DNA of 47,787 nucleotides, from contig JASUTF010000003.1 in the NCBI GenBank assembly GCA_030445695.1, positions 1 through 47,787 on the forward strand, read 5' to 3'. The stretch is from Candidatus Iainarchaeum sp. (GTDB taxonomy: Archaea > Iainarchaeota > Iainarchaeia > JAADDC01). The position numbers and the translations under genes are program-made. Below are positions 16,463 through 23,168 of this stretch, one piece after another. Under the pieces are notes generated by a model, which ran no database searches, was not told the DNA's origin, and was given only the letters and a program-made list of their open reading frames with translations. The stretch's first letter is position 1. Every line of letters begins with the position of its first letter.

Positions 16463-17242
16463 ATGCCCACCGTAGTGGTATCCAAGAGGGACATGGCGTC
16501 CGTTCTCATCGGTGAATACTTAACGGAGAACTACTTCGAGAAAACGGACAAGACCTTTGGCAACTACCACGTCTTCAGATACAAAAACGCGGACCTCATA
16601 ATCATCGACACGGAGCACATATATGCGGACTGGCTGGAAGAAAAGTACCCGTCGGACCTCTACATCGTTGCATCTCGCCACTCCGCGGAGTCGGGGATTC
16701 CGTGCCTCACGGTGCACACAACGGGAAACTGGGGGGACGCCATGTATGGCGGCAAGAGCAGAACGCTGTCGAGGGCCCCCGCACAGCACATGCTCTCGGC
16801 GCTCCGCTACCTGAAGGAACACCCCCTCGAAGGATTCTCCGTCTCCTACGAGGTGACGCATCACGGCCCCACCACAGAAACCCCCATCATGTTCGTGGAG
16901 GTGGGGAGCACGGAAAACGAGTGGGGAAACGAGGAAGCGGCAGCGGTGGTGGCCGAGGCAATAATCGCCGGGCTCGAGCCGGAGAAGGTGCCGACCGCCA
17001 TAGGGGTGGGCGGCGGCCACTACGCACCCCGCTTCACCGAGATAGCCCTGAAGAAGAGTATAGCGTTCGGCCACATGGCACCGAGATACGCCTTCGACTA
17101 TTTGGACGAGTACATGCTTCGTCAGGCGGTGGAAAAGACCGTCCCGAGGCCGGAGTACTACGCGATGCACGGGGTGAGCGAAGAGGTAAAGGAGACATTG
17201 GAGGAAATAGTGGAGGAATACGGTCTGCAGAGGATCAGGTGA
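16463..17242 (+). CDS. dtdA: D-aminoacyl-tRNA deacylase, archaeal/plant DTD2 (GEK1) type
   Basis: Enzyme that removes D-amino acids wrongly attached to tRNA. The 259-aa protein carries the family signatures VASRHSAESGIPCLTVHTTGN (around residue 70), YEVTHHGPTTETP, the metal-site motif GVGGGHYAPRFTEIAL and FGHMAPRYA. Its length is typical of the archaeal DTD2 family. The ATG is a probable leaderless start, though the TATA-like element is weak (ATTTCAA, about 26 nt upstream, shared with the divergent membrane protein). It overlaps the convergent DHH nuclease by 8 nt. Confidence 0.95.
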   Translation: MPTVVVSKRDMASVLIGEYLTENYFEKTDKTFGNYHVFRYKNADLIIIDTEHIYADWLEEKYPSDLYIVASRHSAESGIPCLTVHTTGNWGDAMYGGKSRTLSRAPAQHMLSALRYLKEHPLEGFSVSYEVTHHGPTTETPIMFVEVGSTENEWGNEEAAAVVAEAIIAGLEPEKVPTAIGVGGGHYAPRFTEIALKKSIAFGHMAPRYAFDYLDEYMLRQAVEKTVPRPEYYAMHGVSEEVKETLEEIVEEYGLQRIR

Positions 17243-18617
17243 GCTGTTCCCCTATAACCTCGTCGAGCTCTCTTAGGAACTCCTCCTCCGCTCCCCTTGG
17301 TATCCTTGCACCGGCTGCGGGCCGGTGGCCGCCCGCCTCTCCGCCCACGTGGGCAGCTGCCCTCCTCATGGCCTCCGCCAGATCCAGACCCTTGCGCACA
17401 AGGGAAGAACTGGCACGGGCAGACACCTTGACGAAGCCCTCTTCCTCATACGCCATGCCCACTATGGGCCGGTCAGGCGGGACGATACCGGAACCGTAGA
17501 CCATGCCCGCCACGATGCCCACGAGGGACGCCGGAATGAAGGAACGGGCGTGGAAGAAGTAAAAGTTTCCGTAATCCTCTATGCCGTACTTCTCCACCCA
17601 CTCTATTCCCCTACGCAGGGCCTCCCTGTGCTCGTGCAGAAGTTTGAGCGCCTCTGAATACCAGCGGTCGCGGTCGCCCATGGCAACGTGAACGCCGACC
17701 TCCGGGCGTCCATGCCGTCCACAGGCGTTGAGGAGCGTAGCGTACTCCCGGACGTCACGCAGGGGGGAGTGCAGATCCTCGTCCGTGAGCTCGTACACCT
17801 CGCCTATGAGCTTGGCGATTTTTTCCTCGCTCCAACCGGCACGGGAGAGGTAGAGGGCAAGTTCCGTGAAGAGATGTCTTTTCTCCTCCTCGTTCAGATC
17901 CACATATGATATCCAGACGCCCTCGCGCACGTATTCTATCCCTGCACGGCGGAGAAGGTCAAAGACGGCGTCCTCGTTCGCCGTCAGCCCGGGAAGCACG
18001 GGATCAGACGAGTAGACGAACATGTAAGGCAGCGGCCTCGATGCCCTGCCGTAGAGCGCCAGATCCCTGTATGCGAATACCTTTCCGGAAGCGATGGCAT
18101 CCCTTAGAACAACATCACGGTTGTAGCCGGTTAGGGCGCCCCGCACGAGCTGCACGTCGCCCACCGCACCGACCACCGCAACGGGTGCAAGGGAGATGTC
18201 GCCGGTGAGCACCCTGGCGAGGGCGTATGCCACGCCTGCCCCGCTGATCTCATGGGCCCCGTCCAGGCCGAAGAAGTGGGGGTGCAGAAGAAGGGGGTAG
18301 TCCTCCCCTTTCGGTATCTGGTGGTGATCCAGAACCACGAAGGGCTTCCCGAAACTGCGACGGAGCGTGGGGAGCTGGCCCACGCCGAGGTCCGCAAAGA
18401 TGAAATGCTCCCCCATGTCCTGGATACGCTCGATGTCGTCGGTGTAGAGCTGCTTGAGGTTGATAAAACGCACTTCCTTACCCATCTGCTCCAGGGCGGA
18501 GACGAGGATGGCCGTGGATGTGATACCGTCCGCGTCGTAGTGCCCCACCACAACAACGTCGTCCCAGCCACGCACAACGTTCGCTATCCTCTTTGCCAGT
18601 TCCAGAAAGCCGTCCAC
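17235..18617 (-). CDS. recJ: DHH-family single-strand exonuclease, RecJ/GAN-like
   Basis: Phosphoesterase of 460 aa. Motif I is GHYDADGITST (25-35), then FADLGVGQ, VVLDHHQIP (D97, H98, H99) with the HEISGAGVAYALA region, and near the C-terminus GGEAGGHRPAAGARIP, the DHHA1 substrate-binding loop. This is the architecture of archaeal RecJ homologues, including GAN, the GINS-associated nuclease and Cdc45 counterpart. A GINS gene lies in the same window. Binding to GINS is known for the family in Thermococcales but is inferred here. The GTG start at 18617 is leaderless with a TTTTAA box shared with the divergent gene at 18669. Confidence 0.92.
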   Translation of the reverse strand: MDGFLELAKRIANVVRGWDDVVVVGHYDADGITSTAILVSALEQMGKEVRFINLKQLYTDDIERIQDMGEHFIFADLGVGQLPTLRRSFGKPFVVLDHHQIPKGEDYPLLLHPHFFGLDGAHEISGAGVAYALARVLTGDISLAPVAVVGAVGDVQLVRGALTGYNRDVVLRDAIASGKVFAYRDLALYGRASRPLPYMFVYSSDPVLPGLTANEDAVFDLLRRAGIEYVREGVWISYVDLNEEEKRHLFTELALYLSRAGWSEEKIAKLIGEVYELTDEDLHSPLRDVREYATLLNACGRHGRPEVGVHVAMGDRDRWYSEALKLLHEHREALRRGIEWVEKYGIEDYGNFYFFHARSFIPASLVGIVAGMVYGSGIVPPDRPIVGMAYEEEGFVKVSARASSSLVRKGLDLAEAMRRAAAHVGGEAGGHRPAAGARIPRGAEEEFLRELDEVIGEQLT

Positions 18618-18635
18618 AATCTTCCATGAGTGGAA

Positions 18636-18645
18636 GGTTTTAAGG
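18636..18645. promoter_or_regulatory. Shared TATA-like element of the GAN nuclease and the divergent small gene
   Basis: GGTTTTAAGG is centred about 24 nt from the minus-strand GTG (18617) and 28 nt from the plus-strand ATG (18669). The two starts are 52 nt apart, the same geometry as the other shared boxes in this window. Confidence 0.55.
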
Positions 18646-18668
18646 TTGAGACGCGTATTTTATTGGGG

Positions 18669-18932
18669 ATGCATATGAAGGCAAGTGAAGAGGTTATCAA
18701 GACCCTGGAAATGCTTAAGTCGGCCGGTTTCGAGCCCGTAGACGCCATATTCAAGGGCATGATCACGGTCATGAATAAGAGCCAGCTCGAATGGATCCAG
18801 GGGCTGGCGGACGCGAAGGAGGCCGTGGGCACGATCACCATCATATACAAGACGCCGGACGGAGACGTCAGGACCATAGAAATACCTGTGGGCGAAATAC
18901 CCGGGGAGGAAGAGGAGGGTGGATCTCAGTAA
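18669..18932 (+). CDS. Small conserved-looking alpha/beta protein, function unknown
   Basis: Protein of 87 aa: two helices (KASEEVIKTLEMLKSAGFEP and KSQLEWIQGLADAKE), then two strands (TITIIYKTP, VRTIEIPVG) and an acidic Gly-rich tail (GEEEEGG). The start is the ATG at 18669 (MHMKASEE); an ATG two codons later also fits. A longer frame from 18630 would run across the divergent promoter and is unlikely. It overlaps the next gene by 14 nt, so the two are probably translated together. I do not recognise the family. Confidence 0.7.
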   Translation: MHMKASEEVIKTLEMLKSAGFEPVDAIFKGMITVMNKSQLEWIQGLADAKEAVGTITIIYKTPDGDVRTIEIPVGEIPGEEEEGGSQ

Positions 18933-19482
18933 AGTGAAAACACCCATGGTATACTTCGTCGTGGGGGTCCTCGTCACGGCCCCCGTTTTCTACGCCCTCG
19001 GCTACTCCATAGCAGAGGCGGGCATGGAAAGGTCAGTGGAGTCGCTTCAGACCAAATACGATCTGGCAAAAAAGGCACTGGAGGCGGAGATAGCAAAGAA
19101 CAGGGATCTGGAGAGCAGGGTGGTACATCTGGAGACAACGGTGCGTAACCTTTCAAGGATTCTGGACACGGTCTATGACGCAGTCAGGGACGTGAAGGTG
19201 AGCGGGCAGTATGACGGAATAGACGTGGAGGCACAGGCGCTCTACATCGTGGGGAGCCGCTTTTGCATTGAGATCACCATGAAGAACACCACTGACCTTC
19301 AGAAAACGTTCACGCTGGGTATCTCCGGACAGGGCGTCGAGGGGGACCAGAAAGAGACAACGCTCTACGCGGGGGAGCGGAGGAAGGTGGACGTCTGCGG
19401 GACCCTTAAGGACATCGCCGCGGAAGCGACCATCGTTATGGATGGCAGCCCCGTCGTCAGGACGGTACTGGTGGCGGAATGA
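18919..19482 (+). CDS. Membrane-anchored coiled-coil protein with extracytoplasmic domain
   Basis: Protein of 187 aa with one transmembrane segment (MVYFVVGVLVTAPVFYALGY, residues 10-29), a coiled coil (about 38-85, including KALEAEIAKNRDLESRVVHL) and a C-terminal beta-sandwich-like domain of about 90 residues (FCIEITMKNTTDLQKTFTLG), which looks like an Ig or CARDB-type fold and holds two cysteines. The GTG at 18919 follows a strong GAGGAAGAGGAGGG ribosome-binding stretch inside the end of the previous gene; ATG 18946 is an alternative start. A structural role at the cell surface is plausible. The family is not recognised. Confidence 0.7.
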   Translation: MDLSKVKTPMVYFVVGVLVTAPVFYALGYSIAEAGMERSVESLQTKYDLAKKALEAEIAKNRDLESRVVHLETTVRNLSRILDTVYDAVRDVKVSGQYDGIDVEAQALYIVGSRFCIEITMKNTTDLQKTFTLGISGQGVEGDQKETTLYAGERRKVDVCGTLKDIAAEATIVMDGSPVVRTVLVAE

Positions 19483-19897
19483 TCTGCTCGCAGGAGTAGA
19501 GGATTTCTACGCGGAACGGGACATAGCCCACCGCGCAGCTGCGCACTTTATCACAAACGGACCTGCACACGTGGTACCCGCCAATCATCACCGCGAAGGC
19601 GAGCAGCAGGAAGATCACGAGGAAAACAGCGAACACGTTCTTCCTAGGATGTTTTCCCTCACCGAACCACGCCCACTTCTCTTTCTCCCAGAGCTGCTCG
19701 AGGATAAGGGCCACGGGCACGGACAGAATAAAGACAAGGAGATCGCTTCCGACAAGCAGGACCTTCCCGTCCTGCCGGAAGACCTGAACGAAAGGTGTCC
19801 CCAGCCCCCAGAGCTCAAGCGCTATGAGGAGAAGATCAAGCGAAAGAAACACCAGCACAAGAAGAGATATCAGCGTGATAACCCTGTCCTTACGCAT
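19457..19897 (-). CDS. Membrane protein, family unknown
   Basis: Protein of 146 aa with three predicted transmembrane segments (VITLISLLVLVFLSLDLLLI, LLVGSDLLVFILSVPVALIL, and NVFAVFLVIFLLLAFAVMIG) and a C-terminal segment with four cysteines (HVCRSVCDKVRSC, SCEQII). The start ATG 19897 forms TGATG with the AMMECR1 stop, so it is coupled to that gene; GTG 19900 is possible. It overlaps the convergent gene by 26 nt. No function can be given. Confidence 0.65.
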   Translation of the reverse strand: MRKDRVITLISLLVLVFLSLDLLLIALELWGLGTPFVQVFRQDGKVLLVGSDLLVFILSVPVALILEQLWEKEKWAWFGEGKHPRKNVFAVFLVIFLLLAFAVMIGGYHVCRSVCDKVRSCAVGYVPFRVEILYSCEQIIPPPVPS

Positions 19898-20496
19898 CAC
19901 ATCACCCTCTTGACTTTACCGCCGGGACTCTCCTCGGCAAATACCTCTGCCTGAAACACATATATATCCGTATCGGGCCACATCCACGCATCCGGTGGAA
20001 GACCCGATTTCAGAGCGGTGTATGCGAGGAATTCCTCCGCGTTCCAGCCCTCCTCCACGGGCACCTGGGGCAGCAGAAGCCCCGAATACGGCCCGTAGCG
20101 GACTATCAGGCCGTCACGTCCCACCTTTATGTGCTTCGGGAGCTCTTCCTTGGGTGCGTCGAGCTTTTTGGGCGGGGTAAGGGCGCTCACCTCAATAACC
20201 ACGGAGTCCAGTTCGTCCCCCGTCATGGGTGGAAAGCGAGGGTCGTCCGTGGCGGCAAGGACCGCCGTCTCCGCAACTGCCTCGTATAGCGGCTTTATGG
20301 GCTCGGGGTAGCCGATGCAGCCCCGGAGTCGAAGATCTGGGTACGTTTTGATGGTTGTAAAGACGCCCGACGGCTTTCTCAGCTTATCCGTGGGCGGTTC
20401 GAAATACTCCACGTTCCCCGTCTCGAAAAACCGCTCCAAGACGTGGCGGGCAGTTCTTACCAGCCACTCCCCCTCCGAGTCGTCAAAGTATGCCAC
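19897..20496 (-). CDS. AMMECR1-family protein
   Basis: Conserved archaeal/eukaryotic protein of 199 aa with the invariant LRGCIGYP motif (57-64), FTTIKTYPDLR before it, and RFPPMTGDELDSVVIEVSAL after it, as in structurally known AMMECR1 proteins. The biochemical function is not established; genetic and structural work points to a possible enzyme active site around the invariant cysteine, or RNA modification. The leaderless GTG at 20496 has a GTTTAAAC box 26 nt upstream, which lies over the divergent gene start. Confidence 0.93.
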   Translation of the reverse strand: MAYFDDSEGEWLVRTARHVLERFFETGNVEYFEPPTDKLRKPSGVFTTIKTYPDLRLRGCIGYPEPIKPLYEAVAETAVLAATDDPRFPPMTGDELDSVVIEVSALTPPKKLDAPKEELPKHIKVGRDGLIVRYGPYSGLLLPQVPVEEGWNAEEFLAYTALKSGLPPDAWMWPDTDIYVFQAEVFAEESPGGKVKRVM

Positions 20497-20497
20497 G

Positions 20498-20526
20498 TAT
20501 AAAAGGAGGTCGAACAGAGTTTAAAC
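20498..20526. promoter_or_regulatory. Interlocked divergent TATA boxes (AMMECR1 gene and 20527 gene)
   Basis: TATAAAA at 20498-20504 is 26 nt from the plus-strand ATG (20527) and GTTTAAAC at 20519-20526 is 26 nt from the minus-strand GTG (20496). Each gene's box therefore sits on the other gene's start, leaving only 31 nt between the two start codons. Confidence 0.7.
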
Positions 20527-20940
20527 ATGGACCCCGTCCTGCGAACGGTCACCGATCTCCGCCGCCTGAGATCTGAGGTAGACAACCCCTTCGACAGGGA
20601 GAAGGTTGTGGAATACTTCTGCAAGCTGGCGGATGAAATGGGGTTCAAGGCGGTCAGGAACCTGCGGTGGAGTGGGGTGCGGCTGGACTGCGGCTGGAAA
20701 GACGGTCAGGACCTTTTCCTGGCAATGAACGTGGAATATGGAAGCGAGAGGGAGATACTGGGCGCCATGGCAGAAATCGTGGTGGCATCGCCGGAGGTGG
20801 GGGTGCTTGTAACCGCCAGCAACCCGCTAAAGCCAATAACATGGATACTGGACGCTGCAAAGCGGTTGGGCCCCTCCTTCGACCTGGCGATACTGGACGT
20901 GGGCAGGGGACGCTTCGAAATCTTGAGGGGAGAAAAGTGA
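20527..20940 (+). CDS. Conserved-looking alpha/beta protein, function unknown
   Basis: Protein of 137 aa with no family I can name. It opens with a helix-rich region (VTDLRRLRSEVDNPFDREKV), then strands VRLDCGW and LFLAMNVEYG, a helix, VVASPEVGVLVTA and a final FDLAILDVGRGRFEI. The D-x(n)-N/E-V-E-Y pattern faintly recalls PD-(D/E)XK nuclease-type folds, but the catalytic signature is not convincing. The ATG is leaderless with TATAAAA 26 nt upstream. Its stop overlaps the next start (GTGA), forming a two-gene operon. Confidence 0.7.
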   Translation: MDPVLRTVTDLRRLRSEVDNPFDREKVVEYFCKLADEMGFKAVRNLRWSGVRLDCGWKDGQDLFLAMNVEYGSEREILGAMAEIVVASPEVGVLVTASNPLKPITWILDAAKRLGPSFDLAILDVGRGRFEILRGEK

Positions 20941-21221
20941 AAGCGCAGGACGCAGCAAGGTATATGGCTTCGGTAATCCTCGGGGCAGCGCTGGCGCTAA
21001 TACCAAATCAGGCGATACTATCGTTCGTAACGGGAATCGTACTGGCATTCATCGCTCAGGGAAAAATGGCATCCATCGAGGGGCGCCTGTTCTCATCCAG
21101 CTACCTGCTCATCTACGTGATCCAGCCACGGACCGTCCACGTTCCTTTCCTGATCGCCGGGGTGCTGCTTGCGTGGATCATTTGTAGAGCGATGCGAGGT
21201 TCCTCACGGCCTTCTCGATGA
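20937..21221 (+). CDS. Small membrane protein
   Basis: Predicted 94-aa protein starting at GTG 20937, which overlaps the preceding stop as GTGA. It has three hydrophobic stretches (MASVILGAALALIPNQAILS, FVTGIVLAFIAQG, and VPFLIAGVLLAWIICRA), so it probably crosses the membrane three times. The basic tail RAMRGSSRPSR overlaps the end of the convergent wHTH gene by 44 nt. No family recognised. Confidence 0.6.
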   Translation: MKAQDAARYMASVILGAALALIPNQAILSFVTGIVLAFIAQGKMASIEGRLFSSSYLLIYVIQPRTVHVPFLIAGVLLAWIICRAMRGSSRPSR

Positions 21222-21681
21222 GCTGTTTGGAGGAAAGGATCTGCTCAAAGACCGACTCGACAAACGCCGCGGGGTCAGCGTAGGACGACTCGAAGCCCTT
21301 GGCAAAGCGGTAATTGCCTCCTCGAACCTTCGTTTTCTCTATGATCCCTGCGGCTTCCAGACGGCGCAGATGGTACCTTATTGCCTCCATCACCACGGGC
21401 TTTTCCCCACGCTCCTGACGCCGGCGGTTAACAAACACGTGTATCTGCTCAACGCTGGGTTCCACATCCTTCCCGTGGATGTAGTAAAAGATCGCGTCCA
21501 GAACGTCTATAACCGCGTCCCTCTCATCTCCGGGCGATATAAGACCGAGAGAAAGCGCAACCCATCGGAGCAACTGCCTGCGCCTGGACAGGATTTCAGG
21601 GGGTAGTTCAAGGAGGCGGATGGTCCATTCCCTGCGAACGAGAGCTGCCTCGGGGTGGACATTTTTTGAACGCTTATACAT
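21178..21681 (-). CDS. Winged-helix transcriptional regulator
   Basis: DNA-binding protein of 167 aa if started at ATG 21681 (MYKRSKNVHPEAALVRREWT). The C-terminal half has a helix-turn-helix/wing pattern (VVMEAIRYHLRRLEAAGIIE followed by KVRGGNYRFAKGF), like archaeal MarR/ArsR-type regulators. The centre (ISPGDERDAVIDVLDAIFYY) is helical and may dimerise. A TTG-started extension to 21723 is unlikely because the TATTTAAAT box at 21737-21745 would leave no room for it. Its target is unknown; the divergent zinc-protein gene is the nearest candidate. Confidence 0.75.
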   Translation of the reverse strand: MYKRSKNVHPEAALVRREWTIRLLELPPEILSRRRQLLRWVALSLGLISPGDERDAVIDVLDAIFYYIHGKDVEPSVEQIHVFVNRRRQERGEKPVVMEAIRYHLRRLEAAGIIEKTKVRGGNYRFAKGFESSYADPAAFVESVFEQILSSKQLIEKAVRNLASLYK

Positions 21682-21736
21682 AAACACCACTTCCAAACAT
21701 TCTTCTTTACAATACAAAAACAATGCTTGCGAAAAC

Positions 21737-21745
21737 TATTTAAAT
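21737..21745. promoter_or_regulatory. TATA-like box between the wHTH gene and the zinc-protein gene
   Basis: TATTTAAAT lies in the divergent spacer. Distances (about 60 nt to the wHTH ATG, 55 nt to the plus-strand ATG) imply short leaders for either gene, unlike the leaderless pattern elsewhere. Confidence 0.45.
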
Positions 21746-21795
21746 GACCTTGACCTTATAGCCACGGGCGAGGGGGGCGAGGAGGATGAAAGGCC

Positions 21796-22008
21796 ATGAA
21801 GATACTGACGTGCGCGGTATGTGGTGTTCCTCTTCGCCCCGAGGAAGCGAGGAGATGTCAGGAGTGCGGCCACATCGTGTGCCGCAAGCACATAAGATAT
21901 CATAACGGAAAAGGGGTATGCGTAACGTGCCTTAGGAAAAAGCTCCACAAGGAGGCGGCACCGGCGCGGAGAGAACTAGAGCTCGAACTGGCAGTGATAC
22001 AGTTCTGA
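21796..22008 (+). CDS. Small cross-brace zinc-finger protein
   Basis: Protein of 70 aa with eight likely zinc ligands: C6, C9, C21, C24, C29, H32, C42 and C45, arranged as C-x2-C, C-x2-C, C-x2-H, C-x2-C. This is the cross-brace pattern seen in RING, FYVE and B-box type domains; which one cannot be told. The C-terminal 25 residues are charged and helical (RRELELELAV). It is preceded by GGAGGATG, a good ribosome-binding site, so this gene is probably leadered. A strong RNA hairpin lies 25 nt after the stop. Confidence 0.8.
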   Translation: MKILTCAVCGVPLRPEEARRCQECGHIVCRKHIRYHNGKGVCVTCLRKKLHKEAAPARRELELELAVIQF

Positions 22009-22033
22009 CATCATGCGCCTCACCTCTCGAGGC

Positions 22034-22066
22034 TCTGGAGGGCGAGGGCCAACCCTCCCCTCCAGA
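22034..22066. other. Strong hairpin downstream of the zinc-finger gene
   Basis: A 9-bp perfect outer stem (TCTGGAGGG at 22034-22042 with CCCTCCAGA at 22058-22066), a bulged C, and a 5-bp inner stem (GAGGG/CCCTC) closed by a CCAA tetraloop. That makes 14 base pairs in 33 nt. It is not followed by a long U-run, so it is not a classical archaeal terminator, but it may end or protect the transcript or be a small structured RNA. Confidence 0.7.
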
Positions 22067-22116
22067 TATTCACCACTGCGGTCAGCTTTTTATTATAGTT
22101 AAACCATGTATTAGCG

Positions 22117-22470
22117 ATGGTGAGAATATCCACGATGTTCGTCCCCTACAAGCTGGTTCTTGCAGAGCGGAAGCCGGTTGTCCTTGAGGTAACCGTAAAG
22201 AACACGGCGCAGGAGCCCAAGCTTATGTCCATTATAGTTGAAGTGCCTTACGACCTCTCCCTGAACTCAGGGGGCTATATAAGGCGTCAGGAGCAGCGTC
22301 TTGGAACGCTAAAGCCGGGGGAGGAAAGAAAGGTTAACTTCAACATATTTGCAAAGCCCACGACCCTGCCGGGCACCTACGAGATCACGATCACAGCAGT
22401 GGAGCACATGGATGACTATGACTATATAGCCAGAGAGACAAAGAAGACGGTGACACTGCGGGTGGTTTGA
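22117..22470 (+). CDS. Beta-sandwich (NEW3/CARDB-like) protein
   Basis: Protein of 117 aa made almost entirely of strands, with VVLEVTVKNTAQEPKLMSII and RLGTLKPGEERKVNFNIFAK near the middle and LPGTYEITITAVEH near the end. The 'LKPGE' turn followed by 'PGTY' is typical of NEW3/CARDB-like Ig-fold domains found in archaeal surface proteins. No signal peptide is apparent, so it may be intracellular or reach the membrane with its neighbour. The ATG is leaderless, with TTTTATTATAG centred about 25 nt upstream. Its TGA overlaps the next ATG (TGATG). Confidence 0.75.
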   Translation: MVRISTMFVPYKLVLAERKPVVLEVTVKNTAQEPKLMSIIVEVPYDLSLNSGGYIRRQEQRLGTLKPGEERKVNFNIFAKPTTLPGTYEITITAVEHMDDYDYIARETKKTVTLRVV

Positions 22471-23168
22471 TGATAGACGAGCTCATTGCGAGGGCATTCC
22501 GGGTATGGAGGGAGAACACAGGCCTGCTCATAGCCGTCGGTATCCTTTCCTGGCTTGTACCCATCGCGTTCAGTTTTCTGCTCGTGGTAATCGCATCGCT
22601 GTTTGGTATAACCGACCCGGCAAACATACCCTACTGGGCGGTCATCATCACGTTCGTCGCGTCCTCTGCCCTCATGAATGCGGTTGCGATAAACGGGAAT
22701 TACGCGGTCAGGAAAAGGGTTGGAGACGTAAAGGAAATCACGCGACGGGCATTTGAACATTCTCTTGAGACGGCAACGGCAGTCCTTTTCACGGCATTCC
22801 CCGCAATAACGGGCGCCCTACTGGCACTGGTTGTAATAACGCTGCTCGGCGAGGCGTGGGCATGGTTGGCCACAGTCCTCTTCGTTGTGGGAGTCCTCGG
22901 ATCCGTTCTTGTCACGCTCATGCCATACTACGCGGCCGAGCACGGGTGGCAGAACGCCATGGAGCACGCCATGGACACGGGAAAGAAGATATACATAACA
23001 CTACTCCTGCTCAACCTCTTCTTCGGCCTGATATACATAACGATCGTCCTTCCCTTCGACCCCGAAACAGCCAGCTTCATACTGATAGCAGTGGACACGC
23101 TGTTCCTCATGCACCTGCGGCATCAGACGTTCTTCGAGGTTCTAGATTCGGTATCGGGCCGCGAATGA
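22470..23168 (+). CDS. Six-transmembrane membrane protein
   Basis: Protein of 232 aa with six hydrophobic segments, starting TGLLIAVGILSWLVPIAFSF. The pattern of an amphipathic pre-helix (KEITRRAFEHSLETATAVLF) before TM3 and another (NAMEHAMDTGKKIYITLLLL) before TM5 is shared by DUF7847/DUF4013-like proteins and by the six-TM gene at 11495-12256. The start ATG 22470 forms TGATG with the beta-sandwich gene, so the two are probably partners. It overlaps the 3' end of the convergent TYW1 gene by 62 nt, which is an unusually long antisense overlap. Function unknown. Confidence 0.75.
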   Translation: MIDELIARAFRVWRENTGLLIAVGILSWLVPIAFSFLLVVIASLFGITDPANIPYWAVIITFVASSALMNAVAINGNYAVRKRVGDVKEITRRAFEHSLETATAVLFTAFPAITGALLALVVITLLGEAWAWLATVLFVVGVLGSVLVTLMPYYAAEHGWQNAMEHAMDTGKKIYITLLLLNLFFGLIYITIVLPFDPETASFILIAVDTLFLMHLRHQTFFEVLDSVSGRE

